This document shows positions 57,430 to 64,000 of a stretch of 64,000 nucleotides of DNA, in pieces. Position numbers and translations under genes: made by a program. Position 1 is the stretch's first letter, and the number at the start of each line of letters is the position of its first letter. Below the pieces are notes generated by a model. It was not told where the DNA came from, did no database searches, and saw only the letters and a program-made list of their open reading frames with translations. The stretch comes from Malachius bipustulatus (lineage: Eukaryota; Arthropoda; Insecta; Coleoptera; Melyridae). The DNA is taken from the NCBI GenBank assembly GCA_910589415.1, contig OU342630.1:72660186-72724185 (forward strand). Direction: 5' to 3'.

Positions 57430-59770
57430 TGAGAGTTGTCCGTTGTCATGCCACACTGATTCTGACTAAACAATTTCATTTAATTCGATTTGAATCGTAC
57501 ACTTATTTCTAAGTCGAACCAGATGTGGTATCGCATATCGCAGTTCGTGTCAGTGGCGTGTGTTGAGGAATAATGAATATCCTACAAATATATTATTTCG
57601 ACAAGTTATTGACGAAGTAGAGCCTTGCAACTTTTTGATAACAAATATTATATAATGCAAGTAAATAAGAATGATAATAATTATTGTTATCATCATCATG
57701 ATAGAAATATCATGTCACATACCTGCTGGTTGCCGTTTAAAAGAAAGAATAACACCTCCGTTTTCTTATTCTGCATGCAAGTAAAATATTCCAGCAATTT
57801 AACCACAAGACCACGTACTAGGGAGTTCAATCGTTTCCCAGGCAAAACAAGGAAATAGATTTTTAGGCATTTGCGTAATTAATAAGTTACTCATAGTTTA
57901 TCAATGGGGTTCAACAATATTACAGGTAATTCTGCTAATTTCGTATTAAAAACGGTTCAAATCACAACAAAAACCTTATTAGTATATTTAACGCTGACAC
58001 TGACACTACTGAAAGTAGTGACGACAATCTTATCGTAATATCGTATCAATCTAAGCGTATCAAGACGCGAGTCGGTACTTCCGTCTCACTCTCGCTCATC
58101 TTTTTAGAATTGCTGACGATTCAGACGTATTTCTGACAATACGTCCCATTTTAACTCGATTGACTATGCAATGCAATAGAAGGAGTAAGAAACATAACGA
58201 GATGATGTATCCTTAGTTATCACAACAGACAACTCTCAGTGTACAGACTTTATGTACCTCTACCTACGTTTATTTTTAGAGGAAAAAACTATACTCTACG
58301 TAACCTATTCAGTGTAATTCATCCAACTTCTTTTCATTGACGATTATTCAATGAAGTTTTATTTAATAAATAAATATAATACTTAGGTAATAAATAATAT
58401 GTTAGGTAGTGATTTCAATTAAAGCAGATTTAAATAAACCCCGAAGGACAAAAATGCCAACAATAATTATGCCATGTAAGCTCAGTGACCTTAGCAACGA
58501 ACTAAAGACTCAATCTGGGAATCAATGCTCAAAGTATAATAGGTGCCTAAAACTTGCGATTTTATATTATAATAGAATCTTTATGACTCTTCAACGTGTG
58601 ATTGCTTCATGTACCTATGAGGTTGAAAAGTTTTTGTATTATAATTTTTTATATAGATATATTTAGGTATTTAAATGAAAGAAAATAAAAAGATTCTCTT
58701 TCACTTGCGTGAGCTTGTTAATCGACAATAGCGTGGAATTGCCGTGACTATTTAAGTAAACAACGGGTACAAAATGTATTATGTATTCAACTAGAAGTTG
58801 ATCTGTGTAATTACCATTCACCAAAATATACAAACTGAATCCTTGACACAAATGCTTGCAAGACCGACTAGAATGGTGACTTTATATTTATATGATTTTG
58901 GAATGTTGGTTTTTTGGAAGGTAACGTCTTGAGCGAAGCCGCCACTTGGTGCAGTCGTTACTGAAAATTGAGAATTTTCAAAGTTCTGGTTTGTCCAAAT
59001 CGAAGAGACTAAAAATTAATTGTTACCATAAATTCTCAGTAAACTGAAAATATCGATTATGCTTCAAGCATTACGATACCGCGCTTCCAGCTTCTGCGAA
59101 TAATGTTAAGTAGGTATATATGTATTTAATTGGCGGTTTAATTACAGGATTATTTTATAATTAGGAATTACTCATCACAGGCGGTTCGAACAGTCTGTGC
59201 TAGTTTCACAATTATTAGTATTATCACTATTAATTCCCCACCAAATAAAACATTAAGTAGTTGTGCCGCTTCGTTTAATTCGCCGCCTGTTGAAATACTT
59301 ATTTTTTTAATATCTCATTATACATATTTAGTACATACCTACCTAATAATATGACGTAAAATTGTATTTGTTTTTTCCGCAAATATCAACACAACAATGG
59401 TAAAATTTAAAAAACGAACGCACAAAAATCCCACTTTGCATATAAATAAACATAAAGGTATACCTAGAATATAATATGTATAAAGGTAATTTGCCCATTT
59501 TGTTTTTGATATTTTCCATGTACCTATACGTCATATTGAAATAACGAGAAACTTTCGTCATAAGTAGTCTTGTTTCTGTTCGGTATATGGTTTGATCAAA
59601 CGGGGATAGGGGGGGTGTAGGTAGGACGAATTTTTGTCCATAATGCAGTAAATTAGTCCATACATGATGAATACTAACCAGGGAGTAATTTATCTTCGAA
59701 TTTAAATAAACTTCCCTTGAAGTGCTTTATTATTTTTTTTCTACTCCCAACCTTTAATATGCATATTAAA
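57430..59770. other. Unassigned AT-rich DNA
   Basis: No gene, RNA or strong repeat recognised. Confidence 0.45.
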
Positions 59771-59778
59771 TATGAATC

Positions 59779-59831
59779 ACCAGTGCTTTAATGGGTCTCA
59801 TTAAGATACAAATTTTCATTAAAGCACTGGT
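59779..59831. repeat. Perfect 15-bp inverted repeat hairpin
   Basis: ACCAGTGCTTTAATG and its exact complement separated by 23 bases. Small MITE or hairpin; too short a stem for a typical pre-miRNA. Confidence 0.7.
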
Positions 59832-60467
59832 CAAGCTATCCAATGGCAGAGGAGCATTTGCAATCGAATCGGGTCCTTTTCGCTCACAATCGGGTCGGCA
59901 AGCCAACCGAAGTCACAGAGTTGGCATACTCACGACAAAAATTGCCTTGTGATATAAGTTCTGTATTTCTGAAAAAAAATTCTGAACGTTTATTTAATTT
60001 AGAACATAAGTAACATTCAAAGAAAATTTATCAAGATTTTATGTTACCTTAATTAATTTGATAAGTAGGTATATCGTGTAAAAGATGGGAAGATAAAGTA
60101 TTATATCATTCGTATACGCTCCGTGATAGTATTCAAAGCGGCAACGCTGCGACCCGCGTTGCGCAGGAAAACAATATCGTAATTAATGGCTGTCGATGTT
60201 ATTAAAATTATGAATTAATCTCAAAATCGAAGCGTAAAATTCGGAATTCGAACTTCGCATAATAAAAATTACGCAGTAGTGAGTAGTGCCCTTTAAACTT
60301 GATACTAAAACATGTCTCAGCAGAATAACCTTAGCGACGAAGACAAAATTTGGTAATATGCGTAAACAAATAGCAACCTATTTTAACCTCAATGATCCGC
60401 AATTGTACACGGGTCATTGTTAAAATATATCATTTTTTAATCTTTTCTATGAAATAAACAAGGGTCG

Positions 60468-60617
60468 TAGAAAAAATAGTGTATGGAACTCGCAGATAAT
60501 GGCTATTAATACGCTCTTATGATGGTTAAGACACTCGCCTACGGCTCGTATCTTAACCATCATACTCGCGTATTAATAGCCTTCATTATAAGCTCGTTGC
60601 ATAATATACTATTTTTT
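60468..60617. repeat. 150-bp hairpin element
   Basis: AAAAAATAGTGTATGG at the left, complement of AAAAAATAGTATATTATG at the right. Inner stems GGCTATTAATACG and TATGATGGTTAAGA are matched exactly. Loop around CACTCGCCTACGGCTCGTA. MITE-like. Confidence 0.75.
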
Positions 60618-60657
60618 AAATCTTATTGGTCGTTAAAAAACTAAAGGTCATTATATA

Positions 60658-61218
60658 CATCCGCGGCTCCTACAGTTTCACTATGGCACCTATATAGGGG
60701 TGGAGAACATACCTATAGTAACACCAGGAAGGTATTCATTTGCTTTGCAAATGAAACGGAAAGCCACAAAACGGCGTAAAAAAACGGTTTTGAGAGTGCG
60801 GAGGGAGTGCGGTCCTGACAAGAGGCACCGATTAGATGCCGCGATCCCGGATGCAACCATACTTCACGATAATTGCCAAGTATTCTATTCTGTGTTCCAG
60901 GCTTACAGAGGCGGGCTGGGCGATATATCCGCTTTCACATATCGTGTCCAGTCCACAGGGATTGATGCAATGATTTTCGGATTATAAATGCAACATAAAT
61001 GCAAAATTCAAAATAAAAGTCGTGATACTGTTATTTTCTAAGATTTTCCTTGCCCTGAAAGTGAAAAAAAAATTGAAATTCGACCGCAGTGCCAAAGAGG
61101 CCTTAGTTGTGACCTTAATATTAGTTTGCAATGGCTGATTTTAGCTTCTTACCCACCCAGCACCACTATTTCGCTCCTCGGTCCCGAAAAAATTGATGAA
61201 ACTTAGGAGCCGCGGATG
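60658..61218 (+). mobile_element. 561-bp TIR element enclosing a 95-codon open frame
   Basis: Ends CATCCGCGGCTCCTACAGTTTC (left, 60658) and the near-complement at the right (ending 61218), about 21 bp with one base missing. TATA on both sides (60654-60657 and 61219-61222), so the duplication is TA or TATA. The interior has one open frame (60700-60987), basic at its start (K-R-K-A-T-K-R-R-K-K) and of no recognised family. Some of it could be captured host DNA. Confidence 0.65.
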
Positions 61219-61222
61219 TATA

Positions 61223-63707
61223 GGTACAATTATCCTAAATAGTGTTCCAGATTTTTTTGTCGAAATTTCACCAAGTATCAATCGTAAAATTCAATGGGAC
61301 AAGAATTGTATGTCAAAAAAGAAAGCCCCTTGCAAATGGTTCCTTTTAACTTTGCTATTGATGTTCGGGAAGAGCTTCAACAGTTTTGCCCGTTATTTAT
61401 TCAGTGAAATCAGAAATCTTAAAATTTCTTAATTTTTGAAATCTTTTCCAATTTTGTTCATGTATGTCGGGAGATATATTCTTCAATTTTTATTAGAATA
61501 ACTCACGATCAATAGGTGTCCCATAGGTGTCCATGTTACATGAACTCTTTTTCTAGCCCATGATAAATGGCCTGTTAAACATGGCCTAGAACGTTTAGCT
61601 CAGTTTTGCCAACGATAACTACTACGGTCAGATATACTGTCAACAGGACCTCTAATAGTCCAAGTCAAACCTTGCGACCTCTTTAATTCATTAATTCGAT
61701 TGGTGTCAGCCCATCTGGTAGCTCCTAGAAATTTGGATCTGGTTGAAACTAAACTGTTCTGCCTCAACTGTTGGTTCTGAAGGCCCAAATTAGTCCTTCT
61801 GAAAAAGCTGTGGGGGTGGGCAAACACCACGGACTACCTAAGGGCTTATCCCTTCCAGTAATTTTGCACTTCGATAACAACTCGAAATTGATGCTCTGGT
61901 CTCTGCAGAACATCGTCATTGTGAACGTCTCTCGCAAGCATCTTCGCCTCTTCTTATAACCTGAAAAGATTTAATTGTATTTCAAAAAATGACCTACTTC
62001 TCTCTAAGTGAATTTTGCGCACTTGTGCATTTTGTGCAAATCTACAAATAAAAAAGATAATTCAGCGTTTTTCTGTAAATGAGTATATAAAAATGCCAGA
62101 ATATGTAAAATTTATATATCTTTTTTTTATAATTATCACATATTCATTATTCTCATGCATTTAGATCCAAGCTTCTACTGAATGGAAGCACCTAAGGAAG
62201 AAAAATGTTATTTGGATAGCATTTTCTAATCTCGGTCACCTGTTACTTATTACCGAGCTTATTACATACTTATTACATACTTATTTAAATTTTTCCTGTA
62301 AAAAAATTGAACTTTTTTCAAGTTTCTGAACGTGGATAATATTAACATTAAAAATAATATTATAAATTTTAGGCATTAAAAAAAAAGGGTCAATAAACTT
62401 TGAAAAATGTTTTACCCATCTATTTTATAACCACAAATTTGGACGGAATATGATGTGCATTTCATCTAGAGTAACATTATCTTATCAAAACTTTTGTCGC
62501 TTTCACGGAATTTCTGTTTCCTTACAGATTGAATGAAAATTCAAATGGAAACAGAAATCAGCGAAGCCGTAAAGATCCCATTAGGGTGCAAACGAGTAGA
62601 TTGTATCTTATTTATTCCCATTATATAAGGGCTCGTGATTGCGTTCACCAGCGTGGCATGCTTACCCCCTTCTCCCGTTGACACACAAACCCTAACCCAC
62701 TGAACTTGAGCCATTTCCTTTTGTCGATGAAAGGACCCTACCGGCGCCTGCGTCCCAGGATCCTTGCAGAGCGCGCCGCCAAGAGCAAGTCATATTGAAA
62801 GAAACTACGACGGTAATTTTGTATTGACGACTTTCATTTCAAGATTTATAATTACTTATTTCTATATAATCTCTTATTTTTGTTTGGATTGGGTGTTAAT
62901 TTATTGGTTCAGAAGGATACCTGAATTCATTCTGAAAATTTCATTCATTTCTCAAAACAAACATCATAATATGTGACTTTTTTTCTGTGCATCCCTGAAG
63001 ACTTCTCATCAGAAAAGTGTAATTAATCATTAAGTAGTAGGTACTGTTAATTTACCTTTTTTACATCAGTCGATACACTAAATTGACTTGACCTTAGAAC
63101 AACAAACCCAACTGATTAACTCTCGGTATCTCTGCCGCTACCGTTCATATCACCTTCCAGGTTTTTTAGTGTTAGATAATTTTAATTTACCTCCAAGGTA
63201 AAAGCAAAATGTTGAAAAAAGTTACCTCTTACTTGACTATATTCCTGTTTACAGTGGAGAAGTTTGCTCATTAGCGTTTTCGTTTCTCTATCACTATTAA
63301 TTATTGGATATGTTTGAATATGTTTAATTCAACAAATTCATGCTAATGATAAGTCACATCTGTGAGTAATTTCTGTATGCACTTGTCATGTCAGTGGTGT
63401 GTGTCGGAGGATCTGGGAATGGTGTCAGACGACCATAATAGTGTTGTAATCGGTTGCGTAATAAGATATTCCGTAGCTCCTATAGCGGAAAGCAGATACA
63501 GATATCATTATTGTACATGTGTCGTTTAAAAAATTGAATGACAATAATAATTAATTGCCTTCCTTATAGGGTGCTTTGCTTGGTATCATTCATTTGAAAA
63601 AAAAACATTGCAATGACCGTCGATGCTAAAATATGTTTTGAAATATTCTGCAATATTTTTGTCTCAAATTTTGAGCTATGATTTCACTCATAAAACTTGT
63701 ACGAGTC
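61223..63707. other. Unassigned DNA
   Basis: No gene recognised. A minus-strand open stretch at 61830-61600 (W-A-D-T-N-R-I-N-E-L-K-R) has no known family. The segment near 62650-62700 weakly resembles 55415-55460 (CTTCTCCC..TGAC.C....CCCA.TGAACTT). Confidence 0.4.
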
Positions 63708-63710
63708 TTA

Positions 63711-63858
63711 TGCCCGTATTCACAAACGATAATTTCCTAAATAATTACGTAATTAATTAAATGAGTGAGATGGAGATATACAGTTTTTTGCAATAGAGTG
63801 AGATAGGTATAATTGATTACGTAATTATTTAGGAAATTATCGTTTGTGAATACGGGCA
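63711..63858. mobile_element. 148-bp MITE, TTA target duplication
   Basis: Ends TGCCCGTATTCACAAACG and its perfect complement. Arms of about 43 bp are perfect up to AATTACGTAAT. TTA on both sides (63708-63710, 63859-63861). A 3-bp TTA duplication suits PIF/Harbinger-type or a similar TWA-targeting transposase; no enzyme is in the window. Confidence 0.88.
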
Positions 63859-64000
63859 TTAGAATCAAAGTTCGTATATAATCCAGATCAAAAGTAACAA
63901 AATTCTCAAAAGAGGTTCACCTTGTGGAATATTTTTGCACCAGGTTTAACTCAGGTGTCCCCGATGATTGTGGTCCTACTTACATGTAAGATAAACACGT

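Overview
The window looks like a gene-poor, AT-rich stretch of an insect (at least arthropod) nuclear genome. Evidence: LINE, BEL/Pao and Tc1/mariner remnants of insect type, a mariner-type transposase with an insect-style N-terminal half, no bacterial-style gene packing, and only a few short exon-like open stretches with GT/AG borders. I could not resolve the order.

Almost everything recognisable is mobile DNA. The dominant theme is a group of at least ten TA-flanked elements with long terminal inverted repeats whose outermost bases are variants of CAGGGTG. They lie at 2548-3286, 3516-6052, 9784-13016, 13611-14131, 15687-16902, 18481-20359, 20514-21097, 21486-29494, 33078-33601, 45330-46195, 49052-49908 and 51980-52815. 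Two carry transposase wreckage over most of the catalytic region (4260-5323 on plus, 18770-19120 on minus) and one keeps only a transposase C-terminus (12515-12682). The others are near-palindromic and non-coding (MITE or snapback type).

Left part (1-21 kb): an old minus-strand LINE (1408-3391) is split by a 739-bp palindromic element. Next comes the 2.54-kb mariner-type element with arms of about 500 bp. A foldback repeat follows at 8.5-9.1 kb. The element at 9784-13016 had two different RNase H-bearing LINE fragments inserted into its left arm, one with a clear 13-bp target duplication. Then come a duplicated 150-bp segment split by a MITE, another LINE 3' end, and three more inverted-repeat elements.

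Middle (21.5-29.5 kb): a 714-bp palindromic element hosts a complete BEL/Pao LTR retrotransposon (22002-29291). It has 569-bp LTRs that read as identical, a CAATT target duplication and one uninterrupted Gag-Pol frame (23312-28579). It is by far the youngest and most intact object in the window.

Right part (29.5-64 kb): mostly unassigned AT-rich DNA with scattered small inverted-repeat elements, a decayed minus-strand LINE (about 38.8-40.7 kb), a LINE-like 3' tail with a TAATTG microsatellite, a possible tRNA-derived SINE head, and a TTA-flanked 148-bp MITE. The most interesting non-coding signals are hammerhead-ribozyme motifs: one with an essentially canonical core on the minus strand at 34.43-34.48 kb, one plausible on plus at 42.73 kb, and degenerate ones elsewhere. 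A phase-consistent three-exon chain at 46.8-47.3 kb could encode a 62-residue protein. It and a few single exon-like stretches are the only candidates for host genes.
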